Assembly: GCA_963669405.2 (NCBI GenBank)
Contig: CAXXHF010000001.1
Span: 186,001 to 250,000, forward strand
DNA length: 64,000 nt
Direction: 5' to 3'
Origin: Aureisphaera sp963669405
GTDB taxonomy: Bacteria; Bacteroidota; Bacteroidia; Flavobacteriales; Flavobacteriaceae
Of the stretch, positions 43,527 through 52,392 are shown one piece after another. Positions within the stretch are counted from its first letter, which is position 1. Each line of letters begins with the position of its first letter. The notes below the pieces were generated by a model. That model was not told the DNA's origin and searched no databases. It worked only from the letters and a program-made list of their open reading frames with translations. A program made the position numbers and the translations under genes.

Positions 43527-44486
43527 TTATTTTTTAATGTAATTGGTGTAAACCGCCTTTGTAATCATAATATCTTGTACTGCAACGCCCGTTAAATCAA
43601 CCACCGTAATTTGGTCATCGTTGGTTCGTTGTAAGTTTGGATTTTGAATAGCCGTTCCTAGTTCTACAATGGTATTTTCTGAAAGACAGCCATCCCTTAT
43701 GGCTCTAAAAACCTCTCCTCTACTTTTACTCTGCGGAATACTATCTGCAATAACTATATCTGCTTTTTTAAGTAATTCACTTTCCAGTTCTTGTTTGTCT
43801 TGGGTATCTGAGCCAACAGCAGTTATATGAGTTCCTTTCTGAATGTCACCAGCTTGTAACAAAGCCATTTCTGAAGGTGTAGTAGTCACAATTACATTGC
43901 AATGTTTGGCAACTTCTGAGGGGGTTTCCGCTATGTGAATAGTAAGATTATCACCCAATTCTTTTGCAAACATTTCTGCCTTTTCTGGATTCCGTCCCCA
44001 AACCCAAACCGTATGACATGGGGTTTGTTTTTGAAGATATTGCAATTGTAATTTTGCTTGTATTCCTGTTCCAATAATTCCGATAGCGCGTATGTTTTTT
44101 GGAGCAAAGTATTTGGCAGCAAGCGCACCAGCTGCAGCAGTACGAATGTCTGTTAAGTATCCTTCGTCAAGTAAAACCGCTCTTGGCACCCCTGTTTTTT
44201 GATCAAATAGGAGCATCATTCCCTGGCTAGACGGTAAACCGAATTTTGCGTTCTCATAAAACCCAGAAGCAATTTTAATAACATAATAGTCATCATTTTT
44301 AATATATCCATATTTAATATGAACATCTCCTTTGGGTTTTTCAAACAACAATTCTCCTACTGGGGGTACTACGGTGTTCCCATTACTATATTGAATGAAT
44401 CCTTCTTCCATAGCCGCTACAACGTCTACATCTTTAACAATGGACTTAATTTCTTCGAGGTTAATAACTGTCGCCATAGTTGTCAT
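43527..44486 (-). CDS. Ornithine cyclodeaminase/mu-crystallin family protein
   Basis: A 319-residue OCD-family NAD(P)-dependent enzyme: KYGYIKNDDYYVIKIASGFYEN, DIRTAAAGALAAKYF, and the Rossmann loop IGIIGTGIQAKLQLQYL. Members act as ornithine cyclodeaminase, alanine dehydrogenase or dehydrogenases in diaminopropionate synthesis. It overlaps the PLP gene upstream by 26 bases and is 4 bases from thrC. Confidence 0.85.
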   Translation of the reverse strand: MTTMATVINLEEIKSIVKDVDVVAAMEEGFIQYSNGNTVVPPVGELLFEKPKGDVHIKYGYIKNDDYYVIKIASGFYENAKFGLPSSQGMMLLFDQKTGVPRAVLLDEGYLTDIRTAAAGALAAKYFAPKNIRAIGIIGTGIQAKLQLQYLQKQTPCHTVWVWGRNPEKAEMFAKELGDNLTIHIAETPSEVAKHCNVIVTTTPSEMALLQAGDIQKGTHITAVGSDTQDKQELESELLKKADIVIADSIPQSKSRGEVFRAIRDGCLSENTIVELGTAIQNPNLQRTNDDQITVVDLTGVAVQDIMITKAVYTNYIKK

Positions 44487-45438
44487 TTATTTCGTTTAAT
44501 AATTTATTGTTGATTTTCTTTCCCGTTAGCACAAGTACAACATTTTTATCACGATAGATATCATCTTTCAATAAAGCTGCTATTGTCATTGCAGACGAGG
44601 GTTCTACTGTGGTATGATGATATTTATAGATAAAGGCTACCGCTTTTTTAATAGCTTCTTCTTTTAGTAAAGTAATTGTTGCTATGTTTTCTTTACAAAT
44701 TGAAAAAGTTACAGCATCTTTTTCAATACCTCCGGCTGAGGCATCAGCAATAGTTGTTAATGTACTTGGAGCAACAATTCTATTAGCTTTTATTGAATCA
44801 TGCATTTCTGAAGCGTTTACTGGTTGGCACCCAACAACACGAACTTTTTTATTTTCTGAAAAATAGGAGCTGATTCCAGAAATAAGTCCACCACCACCAA
44901 TGGGTGCTATTACTACATCTACTTGCGGTAATTGATTTTCTATTTCAAGCGCAACAGTTCCTTGCCCTTTTATTATTTCCAGATCATTGTAGGGGTGAAT
45001 TAAAACCCCATCACATTCCTTGGCATACTGCGTCGCTTTCGCTTCAGTTTCTATACTGGTATTTCCATATAAAATTTTCTCAACGGAATAACTTGTGAGT
45101 GCTTTTAGCTTTTCTTTTTCTACATTTTCGGGCAGAAACAATATTCCATTAAAACCAAACTTCTCGGAAGCATGACCAAAAGCTGCAGCATGATTTCCTG
45201 TGGAAGCAGCAACAAATGTATTATCAAAATCTTCTTTGTCTAAACTGTGTAACTTGCTAAGAACCCCTCTTAATTTAAAAGAATCCGTCACCTGCAAATG
45301 TTCCATTTTTAAATAGATATTTGCTCCAGAAAGGGCACTCAGTTTTGGAGAATGGACCAATGGAGTTTTAACAATATCACCCTTAATAGATTCATACACC
45401 TTCTCTATATCTTTCTTTGTTATAGGCATAGTATTCAT
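44461..45438 (-). CDS. Threonine dehydratase/serine racemase-like PLP enzyme
   Basis: A 325-residue fold-type II PLP enzyme. VTDSFKLRGVLSKL holds the PLP Lys, VAASTGNHAAAFGHAS the substrate loop, and VIAPIGGGGLISGIS the phosphate cradle. It deaminates or racemises threonine or serine. Paired with an OCD-family gene it could make an unusual amino acid, as SbnA/SbnB do, but the SNHAA-like loop fits a dehydratase better. Confidence 0.82.
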   Translation of the reverse strand: MNTMPITKKDIEKVYESIKGDIVKTPLVHSPKLSALSGANIYLKMEHLQVTDSFKLRGVLSKLHSLDKEDFDNTFVAASTGNHAAAFGHASEKFGFNGILFLPENVEKEKLKALTSYSVEKILYGNTSIETEAKATQYAKECDGVLIHPYNDLEIIKGQGTVALEIENQLPQVDVVIAPIGGGGLISGISSYFSENKKVRVVGCQPVNASEMHDSIKANRIVAPSTLTTIADASAGGIEKDAVTFSICKENIATITLLKEEAIKKAVAFIYKYHHTTVEPSSAMTIAALLKDDIYRDKNVVLVLTGKKINNKLLNEINDNYGDSY

Positions 45439-46907
45439 TGTTTAGCTGGAAAATTTTCATCTACACTTTCTATAGTGGCCTGTATGAGCTTTACCACATT
45501 TTGGAAGAAGGCTGAATTAGTATCTTCAAAATCATCTGTGGGTTTATGATACCCTGAATGATCTTCTTCACTGAAGGTAATATTTGGTATTCCCTTTAAT
45601 TGAAAAGGACCATTATCTGAAGAAAGCATCCAATAATCCTTGGTTTTGTCATTTGGGTTGTCATGTCCATAAGATACCGTAAGCGGGCTATTTTTGGTCA
45701 AAGCTTGAACAATGGGTTTAAACTGAGGATACTGATAAGTACCCACAACATAAATTTCGTTTTTTGGATTACGACTTATCATATCAAAATTGAAATACAA
45801 TTGAATAGCATCTAAGGAGACTGGTGGATGTTCTACAAAATATTTTGAACCGTGCAATCCTAATTCTTCAGCATCAAAAGCAATAAAAATAATAGAATGT
45901 TTGGGTCTATGCTTTACAAAGTGCTTTGCTAAAACCAGCATAGCTGAAGTACCAGAGGCATTATCATCTGCGCCATTGTAAATAGTGTCATTTATTACTC
46001 CTAAGTGATCATAATGTGCCCCTACAACCATATATTTCTCTGGATAAATTTCTCCTTTTATATACCCAAGAATGTTCGTTCCTTGTAGCTCTTTATGAGT
46101 GTTCTCATCTACAAAGGTAAATTCTGAATGATAGCTATTATTAAACTTATCCAATTCTATAGTTTCGAAATAGGATGTGATTAGTTTTTGAGCTTTGTGA
46201 TTTTCTCCAGTTTTTCTACCCGCAAACTCATCTGAAGAAAGTGTTTCTTGCAAGGTTAATAATTCTGGTTGTTGATTGGTCAATATACCATATGCAGTTA
46301 TTTCTTCCTGGGTCATCCAATGTATATCGTCTGCAGGAGCTGCTTTAAGTGTATACCAATAGAATTCTAATGGGATACCTATCTCTTTGTAATATTCCAA
46401 ATACATCGTATGATCTGGATGATCTTTGGGGTATTCATCACCCCCTTTTTCTCCATCAGACCAAGAATGCACACCAAGTCTTGCTGTACCATGTGCATTT
46501 CTTTTTGCGCCAGCTAAAAACATATCGGTTCCACCAGAAGCCACCATCCCATCTTTTGGAATATACGTCCCTATATTTCGTTTTCTTATCTCTTGGGAAG
46601 CAATTAGGTTGATTTCATCATCTATGGATCCGGGCACCTCTACCATAGCAATGGTGGTTACTTGTGGGTTTTGTTCCAAAACTTCTATAATATCCTTACA
46701 TGTATTACGGTAAATAACCCCTTTCATATATAAGGTATCCTTCCTTGTTTGGTCATCTTCAAAATAAAATATGGCAACTTCATCTCCTTCAAAATTTAGT
46801 AGCAGTTTCTGAGCAAAACCAGAACTTGATACTATTTGTGGAAAGAAATAGATTCCTATAGCTATTAGAATTAGAATTACTAATGCCCCTTTAAAGATTC
46901 TTTTCAT
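45435..46907 (-). CDS. ClpP/SppA-like domain fused to an M28 metallopeptidase
   Basis: An approximately 490-residue exported or membrane-anchored protein (ATG 46907, MKRIFKGALVILILIAIGIY). The N-terminal half resembles SppA/ClpP-fold proteins (VEVPGSIDDEINLIASQEIR, ASGGTDMFLAGAKR with a Ser in the nucleophile position, then RLGVHSW). The C-terminal half is an M28 aminopeptidase: GAHYDHLG, GADDNASGTSAML, FDAEELGLHGSKYF and SEEDHSGYHK provide the zinc ligands. It begins the amino-acid operon, overlapping the next gene by 4 bases. The start at 46952 is less likely. Confidence 0.8.
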   Translation of the reverse strand: MKRIFKGALVILILIAIGIYFFPQIVSSSGFAQKLLLNFEGDEVAIFYFEDDQTRKDTLYMKGVIYRNTCKDIIEVLEQNPQVTTIAMVEVPGSIDDEINLIASQEIRKRNIGTYIPKDGMVASGGTDMFLAGAKRNAHGTARLGVHSWSDGEKGGDEYPKDHPDHTMYLEYYKEIGIPLEFYWYTLKAAPADDIHWMTQEEITAYGILTNQQPELLTLQETLSSDEFAGRKTGENHKAQKLITSYFETIELDKFNNSYHSEFTFVDENTHKELQGTNILGYIKGEIYPEKYMVVGAHYDHLGVINDTIYNGADDNASGTSAMLVLAKHFVKHRPKHSIIFIAFDAEELGLHGSKYFVEHPPVSLDAIQLYFNFDMISRNPKNEIYVVGTYQYPQFKPIVQALTKNSPLTVSYGHDNPNDKTKDYWMLSSDNGPFQLKGIPNITFSEEDHSGYHKPTDDFEDTNSAFFQNVVKLIQATIESVDENFPAKQ

Positions 46908-46929
46908 TTTTTTATTTTTAAATAGTGTA

Positions 46930-46985
46930 CAAAAAAAATCTCCGTACACCAATTAGTTCATACTAATTAAGGTATACGGAGATTT
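46930..46985 (-). terminator. Terminator between the M28 operon and the small upstream gene
   Basis: AAATCTCCGTA (46936-46946) pairs with TACGGAGATTT (46975-46985), with an inner AATTAGT/ACTAATT arm. On the minus strand the stem is followed by a run of T, so it ends transcription coming from the right (small gene at 47127). Confidence 0.75.
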
Positions 46986-47126
46986 CCGTAAGAAATAAAA
47001 CTTATTTTCCCAATGTCTTCCTTATGCTAGAAAATAAATCTGTAGCAATAGCTACTGGTATTCCTTCTGGTTCAAAGTTATAAAAATATTGGGAATTCTT
47101 AACTATTCAACCTGCAAATTGATTAA
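46986..47126. other. Intergenic stretch with a possible gene remnant
   Basis: On the minus strand, a 30-codon open stretch ending in a stop at about 46999-47001 reads NFEPEGIPVAIATDLFSS and more, protein-like but with no start codon and an upstream stop. It may be the decayed 3' end of an unknown gene; no family is recognised. Confidence 0.3.
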
Positions 47127-47261
47127 TTACAAATCCATATGATCCTGAGAATCCTTGTAATTCTTAGCTATTATGTAGATAAGCCAACACAAAACAGGAA
47201 TGGCTGCAGAGAGTATCATCATTCCAATAGTGGAACCAAAAAAATCTGCAAGCTCTTCCAT
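47127..47261 (-). CDS. 44-residue single-pass membrane protein
   Basis: ATG 47261 to TAA 47127 encodes a short protein with an acidic N-terminus (MEELADFFG), one hydrophobic helix (MMILSAAIPVLCWLIYIIA) and a charged tail (KNYKDSQDHMDL). The length and single helix resemble small accessory subunits of membrane complexes, but no family is recognised. The terminator downstream (46930-46985) supports it being a real transcription unit. Confidence 0.5.
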   Translation of the reverse strand: MEELADFFGSTIGMMILSAAIPVLCWLIYIIAKNYKDSQDHMDL

Positions 47262-47347
47262 CAGTGTACTTTACATATTTGTGGATCTTTAGCCCAATGT
47301 AGAATTAATAATCGGTTGCAAAGAGGGATTATAACCAGATATGTAGA

Positions 47348-47797
47348 TTAGCTCTGTAAAGTAACCTTTACTGCATTCATCCCTTTTAATCCTTTTTCCA
47401 ACTCGAAAGTTACCTTGTCATTTTCATTGATTTTATCTACCAAACCACTGATGTGACAAAAATACTTTTCTTCTGTTTCGTCATCAATGATAAAGCCAAA
47501 ACCTTTAGAATGATCAAAGTAAGAGACTTTTCCCTTGCGGGTAAAATCTACTTCTACTTTCTCTTTTTTAGGAATTCCCAGCTCAATGGTAGATGCATCA
47601 ATCTCCTCTTTTTCTGTAGGTTCTTGCGGAGTATCGGTTAAATTACCATGTTGGTCTACGTATGCAAAGGGTATGCCCCCACTGCTTTCTTTGGCTTCTG
47701 CCCTACGTGACTCTTTCTTTTTTTGCTTTTCTTCCCGCTTTTTTAGTTTTTTCTTCTCTTTTTCGCGTTTATTGAATGTTTGTTGTGATTTTGCCAT
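47348..47797 (-). CDS. Cold-shock-domain protein with basic N-terminal tail
   Basis: A 149-residue protein. The first ~45 residues are extremely Lys/Arg/Glu-rich (KREKEKKKLKKREEKQKKKE) and likely bind nucleic acid or ribosomes; the C-terminal ~65 residues are a cold-shock domain (SKGFGFIIDDETEEKYFCHISGL). This layout recurs in Bacteroidota. It is separated from the csp gene at 47909 by a terminator. Confidence 0.85.
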   Translation of the reverse strand: MAKSQQTFNKREKEKKKLKKREEKQKKKESRRAEAKESSGGIPFAYVDQHGNLTDTPQEPTEKEEIDASTIELGIPKKEKVEVDFTRKGKVSYFDHSKGFGFIIDDETEEKYFCHISGLVDKINENDKVTFELEKGLKGMNAVKVTLQS

Positions 47798-47860
47798 GAA
47801 ATTAAATATGGTCTCTAAGTTAGGGTTTATATTTTCAAATAAAATACTATATACAATAAA

Positions 47861-47887
47861 AAAGCCTATCTAAAAAAGATAGGCTTT
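47861..47887 (-). terminator. Terminator of the second cold-shock gene
   Basis: AAAGCCTATCT (47861-47871) pairs with AGATAGGCTTT (47877-47887); on the minus strand it runs into TTTTTTATTG. Confidence 0.85.
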
Positions 47888-47908
47888 GAATTCTTAGGAT
47901 TTATATTT

Positions 47909-48100
47909 TTAGATGACTCTTACGTTCACTGCATTTAATCCTTTTTTACCTTGTTCTAAATCAAACTCAACTTGGTCACCTTCGCGAATTTCGTCAATTA
48001 ATCCAGAAACATGTACAAAGTGTTCTTTTTCAACTCCTTCTTCATTGATAAAACCAAAACCTTTAGTGTCGTTGAAGAATTTTACTGTTCCTTTACTCAT
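47909..48100 (-). CDS. cspA: Cold-shock protein
   Basis: A 63-residue CspA paralogue, nearly identical to the product of 36186-36377 with the same KGFGFI and HFVHVSGL motifs. The leader upstream is AT-rich and contains CACCTTTG, a weak -7-like match. Confidence 0.93.
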   Translation of the reverse strand: MSKGTVKFFNDTKGFGFINEEGVEKEHFVHVSGLIDEIREGDQVEFDLEQGKKGLNAVNVRVI

Positions 48101-48301
48101 TTTAATTGTATTATATATGTTTTTAATTGCTGCAAAGGTGGGGCTAATAATTTTATATTCAATGATTTATTTCAGAATTTTACGCTAAAAGGGTTGTCAC
48201 TTGTACATAATCAACTCATTTTGAACATTTAAATTTTCACGAATTCCTTTATTGTACTCCTTTGCTACTACAGATTTTTATAATTATTCACGTATTAAAA
48301 T

Positions 48302-48328
48302 AGCCCGCAACCATTTAGATTACGGGCT
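48302..48328 (-). terminator. Weak terminator after the 753-residue protein gene
   Basis: AGCCCG and CGGGCT pair across a 15-base loop, followed on the minus strand by ATTTTAATA. It lies about 50 bases past the stop of the gene at 48377. Confidence 0.5.
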
Positions 48329-48376
48329 TATAGTTTGTAGCATTTCATGCCATTTTACAAACTTTCTATCCGTTAT

Positions 48377-50638
48377 TTACGGTTCTAAGGCAAATGCTGC
48401 ACTTTTATGAGCATCTCGTGCTACACGCTTCCAACCATTGGTAGCCATTGTATAAACATGCAGGTTTTGCCCAAAAGCAGCTTTTCCTTGTCCATTATCA
48501 TAACATTCACCCAATAATTGAGATGGTGTAAAGTGTTTGCTATAAATACCGCCACTCAACAAATAACCAGAAGCACTGTCTATGACCATTCCATGAGCAT
48601 TGGCATTACTTACACCTCCACAGGTGCCTTTTACTACACTAAAGCTAAACACCGCAAAATCATTGGGTTGTGTAGCCTCAAAAGTAATCTCAAGATCTGC
48701 CTCTACGCCATCAGGTTTGTAGTTTACAAAACCACAGCAATCCAAAGATGCTGGAGAACCGTTTACATTTACCGTGAAAATATCTGCATCACAGCTTTCA
48801 TTGTCAAATCGCATGAGCATATTAAAAGCATCTGCAGTTGCTGGTGTTGGATCTTCCAATAGAATATCAGGTGCATTTACACTTAAACTAGCGTTGTCAT
48901 GCTTAGGTATCTTGAAGATATTTTTAGGAATATTACTTAACAAGTTCCCAGCTTGATCAAACAGCTCTAATTTAAACTCATACAACCCATTACCCCCTGG
49001 AAAGGCAGTAGAGTCAAAACTCATGGTATTCATGTTGTATGTCTGTTCGTGCCAAAGCGGGTTGTTTTCAGGTACGTTAAATGGTGCCATTGTAGGCTGT
49101 TGTGGCGGGATGATATACAAATCATCATTACCTCCCACACTAAATGGCCCTAATTTCACACTATTGGCACCAATTTGAGTATCGTTATTGGAGTCTTGAT
49201 ATTCAAAATCGTATCCTTTGTTCATAACGCTACCAGAGGATGGTACTACAGGTTTGTATGAATCACCTACTGGTGTTAGATCTGCATTCGCTCGTTTGCG
49301 ATAGCTCCATCGATAATAATAAATTCCATTATTAGGTAGATCACTACCAAAGCCCATATAAAATGATGGGGTTCCACCAAAGGGTCGTTTGTAATCATCT
49401 ACTGTAGTTGTCATTGGCCATACATCTCCATTGGCAGAGGCATCTGTTAACCCAATACGATCATACGGTACTGTTTGTCCTGGGGGTGCTTGTAGCATAC
49501 TCGTTTGCTTTATATGTGATACGCTGGTATGCTTGCTAATGGTTCTTACAAATACCAATTCTCCTCCAATTCCACAGTTGCAACAGCAATCTCCTGGAAC
49601 AAGTGGATTGGTAATTTGGATATTGATATCACTACCACACTGATAGTTCCAATGGGTATAACATGGAATTGGCGGCTTGTACACAGTGGTCCATTCACCA
49701 TTGATGAAATATTCTACCCAAATATAGATGTCGGGCTTGTCTCCAAAACAGTTATATGTAATTGTGGTGTCAAACCTACCATTGGCATTGGTTTTTACTA
49801 CGGCCAATTCTCTACAACGGTAAAAATAAGGCCACCACCAAGGCCAAAAGCAGAACCAAGGATGAAATATGGTGTAGTTGTTAACAATGGTTTCCCGAAT
49901 GGTATTGAGGTTTCCGGTAGCCAAGTTTTGTTTTATCTCGGCACTTAGTTCTGGGAGTTTGGCTGATATCTGTGCTCTTTTTTCTTGTACCGAAATGGTA
50001 TCGAACAGATTCTCCGTAGGTGGTTGTGCTTGAAGTGGTAATGCCGCACGTTCAAATTGTGGGGGATTTGGAAAGGGTTCCGGTATTCTTGGTAACCTTT
50101 CAGGTTTTAAAATGGCTTCGGGAACTTTTGCAATGATGTGATCCGGGATTTTCTGAATCCAATAGAATATGGAATCTACTTCGCAAATATGCACCCTTGC
50201 GTTGCATACTGCCTTATTTTCCCAAACATTGCCCCCATTAAACCATTTTGACAATTTACCTTTTACACGACACTTACAAAAGATCCAGTATTGTGAAAGG
50301 TATTTTGGAATAGGTTCTACGGCTACTTCTCCTTCAATAAGGGATGTCATGATAGGTTCATAGGCTTTATAGCTTTCTATTTCTTCAAGATTAGTCACTG
50401 CTAGAATTCGTTTATCGGTAGCAGGTGCCACGAAGAGTCGTAGTTGGTCTAAACGGTATTCACGTTGGCCTTGTTTTAGATCAAAGACAAGTTCGAGATC
50501 ATCGGCTAGTTGACGCTGTAACAATCTCCCTCTACAATCAAAAAGAAACCCAACAAGGGCTATTTCTGCTTGTGGATGCTGTTCATAACACAGCTGAACT
50601 TTGAATCGCAAATGGTGATTCTTAGATTTTTTTTCCAT
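48377..50638 (-). CDS. Large Cys/Trp-rich protein of unknown function
   Basis: A 753-residue protein with no visible signal peptide. A beta-rich N-terminal domain (to ~100), a Pro-rich linker (~180-210), then a striking cluster (FHPWFCFWPWWWPYFYRC), a transthyretin-like stretch (VVKTNANGRFDTTITYNCFGDKPDIYIWVEY) and PGDCCCNCG. The C-terminal half has Gly/Asn/Asp-rich beta repeats. The Cys-rich cluster could bind metal. No family is recognised; a role in surface or carapace-like contractile systems is conceivable but not shown. Confidence 0.6.
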   Translation of the reverse strand: MEKKSKNHHLRFKVQLCYEQHPQAEIALVGFLFDCRGRLLQRQLADDLELVFDLKQGQREYRLDQLRLFVAPATDKRILAVTNLEEIESYKAYEPIMTSLIEGEVAVEPIPKYLSQYWIFCKCRVKGKLSKWFNGGNVWENKAVCNARVHICEVDSIFYWIQKIPDHIIAKVPEAILKPERLPRIPEPFPNPPQFERAALPLQAQPPTENLFDTISVQEKRAQISAKLPELSAEIKQNLATGNLNTIRETIVNNYTIFHPWFCFWPWWWPYFYRCRELAVVKTNANGRFDTTITYNCFGDKPDIYIWVEYFINGEWTTVYKPPIPCYTHWNYQCGSDINIQITNPLVPGDCCCNCGIGGELVFVRTISKHTSVSHIKQTSMLQAPPGQTVPYDRIGLTDASANGDVWPMTTTVDDYKRPFGGTPSFYMGFGSDLPNNGIYYYRWSYRKRANADLTPVGDSYKPVVPSSGSVMNKGYDFEYQDSNNDTQIGANSVKLGPFSVGGNDDLYIIPPQQPTMAPFNVPENNPLWHEQTYNMNTMSFDSTAFPGGNGLYEFKLELFDQAGNLLSNIPKNIFKIPKHDNASLSVNAPDILLEDPTPATADAFNMLMRFDNESCDADIFTVNVNGSPASLDCCGFVNYKPDGVEADLEITFEATQPNDFAVFSFSVVKGTCGGVSNANAHGMVIDSASGYLLSGGIYSKHFTPSQLLGECYDNGQGKAAFGQNLHVYTMATNGWKRVARDAHKSAAFALEP

Positions 50639-51116
50639 GATTATATATTTTAGATTTATTGCCTACTCTATTCTCCAAAATGGATTTTCAGCTTACTCCA
50701 CGATATCATTTCCACCTAATTGAATAGAAACATTACGCTCATCTAGTTATGAATTGCGTAGTGTTATCATCACAACAACAGACTGCACTATTTTTAGGGT
50801 TTTCAATAAATTGCAGATAAGGAGATGGCTAGTAGATTCTTACTCCTATCTTTTTTAAATCGTCTCATGACGCTTTTAAAGCTCTCTTTTACACTAATAG
50901 TAAGCACAATTATGCAGAAGTGTAATTTGAACAATACAATATTAAGTAATTGATTTACAGGTATTAACAAGTATTATCCTGTTTTTAGATTGGGAAAATC
51001 ACCTTTTTTTAAGGAGAGAATACATGTTAATATAGTTATGTATTATGAAGTTTCTTTTCAGTTATTTCCTGTCTAGGGTAATATTCATTACAGAAGTAGT
51101 ACTATATGCTATAAAA
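50639..51116. other. Long intergenic region without a recognised gene
   Basis: Between two minus-strand genes. It is AT-rich with stops in all frames, and no dyad or promoter with consensus spacing was identified. It probably holds the promoter of the 753-residue protein gene. Confidence 0.5.
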
Positions 51117-51117
51117 A

Positions 51118-51147
51118 AACGGGCAATCTTATAAAGATATACCCGCT
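51118..51147 (-). terminator. Terminator of the LamG/DUF1080-like gene
   Basis: CGGGCAATCTT and AAGATATACCCG form a stem (minus strand) followed by TTTTTTTATAG, just after the stop at 51171. Confidence 0.75.
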
Positions 51148-51170
51148 TTTAAATACCAAAATATAGTTAA

Positions 51171-52271
51171 CTATTTGATTTCAATCCCATTGAGATCTTC
51201 AAATTTACCGGTTATTAACCAACCTCCAAAGCTTTCTGAAACTGCCATTAAAAGCGTGTTTTTACCTTTCTTAAGGTTTAAGTAAATACCATCAAACAAT
51301 CCTATAGTGCCTAAATATCTATAATCCCTTGTTCTCCAGCCGTTATTTCCTTTATAAATAGCTTCCCCGTTTAAAACAGCCACTACCCTATCACTATATC
51401 CAAAATGAAACAACTTTATTTGGTCTTTTTCTGAATGGATTTCAATCTTGGCAAATACCGTTTCTCCTGGGTTTTCATTCCGTAACATTTGTACTCTTGA
51501 TATGTTGGCGGCTTTGCCTTCCTCTAATTGAATTTTTCTTCCCCATTTTCGGTTTTTAATGACTGATGAAATTTTAGTTGGATCTGCCAATAGTTTTTCT
51601 TCAAACTTATCAGACACCTCCCATTCCTTTACTAAGCCGTCAATAGGTTTGTTTTTAATGGGCTTAAAATCAATTAAATCATGGGCATCTTTATCTATCT
51701 TAATATCAGCTATATGGAGGGCTTCTCTATTACCACCCCTAAAACTGATTGTTCCTTTTTCATTGGGTAAAAATAGATTCCAAGATAAATGTGGAGTTTC
51801 TGCATTATCCAAAAACACTTGTGCTTTATCATCCTTTACAACCAGTTTTACATGTGTCCAACCATTGTAGTTGTATGTATAGGGGAACGAATATTTCGTA
51901 CCAAAAAGCAATTGCCAAGGAGTGACTCCGTTAATGCTTGCAGCTGCTTGATTGGCATCTGGTTTTCCTGATAAATGAGGGCGTATATACCATTGTTCTG
52001 CACTGTTACCTCGGGACCTAAAATAAAGTCCTGGGAAGCCTTGGGTTTCTTTTAAGTAAAGGTCAAACTCTATGGTGCCATTTAAAAAGAGAGAGTCTTT
52101 CAATGTCATGGAACCAGTTTGGAGGTATATGGCATCTTTACCTTTGTAATTTTCCAGAACATAAGATCTGGCATTGATTTCCCAATGAGTAGTGTCTATA
52201 GGGATGCTACGCTGTGACCAAATATTGTTCGAAACAAATAGCGCAATGATGAGTACCGTTAAATTTTTCAT
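51171..52271 (-). CDS. Secreted concanavalin-like (DUF1080-type) protein
   Basis: A 366-residue secreted protein: signal peptide (MKNLTVLIIALFVSNNIWSQ), then a laminin-G/concanavalin-like sandwich (GSMTLKDSLFLNGTIEFDLYLKETQGFPGLYFRSRGNSAEQWYIRPH, ~55-200) and a second beta domain. It resembles glycan-binding domains of glycosidase-like proteins but has no clear catalytic set. It is divergent from a membrane regulator gene (121 bases apart) that may control it. Confidence 0.72.
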   Translation of the reverse strand: MKNLTVLIIALFVSNNIWSQRSIPIDTTHWEINARSYVLENYKGKDAIYLQTGSMTLKDSLFLNGTIEFDLYLKETQGFPGLYFRSRGNSAEQWYIRPHLSGKPDANQAAASINGVTPWQLLFGTKYSFPYTYNYNGWTHVKLVVKDDKAQVFLDNAETPHLSWNLFLPNEKGTISFRGGNREALHIADIKIDKDAHDLIDFKPIKNKPIDGLVKEWEVSDKFEEKLLADPTKISSVIKNRKWGRKIQLEEGKAANISRVQMLRNENPGETVFAKIEIHSEKDQIKLFHFGYSDRVVAVLNGEAIYKGNNGWRTRDYRYLGTIGLFDGIYLNLKKGKNTLLMAVSESFGGWLITGKFEDLNGIEIK

Positions 52272-52392
52272 TTATCCTTAATTTTTAATTTGTAGAAAGG
52301 TCATAAAATGTCTTGGCAACAACGAATCAAGTTCGTTCAAAACGATTCAATGTTGTGCAGATCGTTTTTTTTAAGGACTTTTATAATTAATT

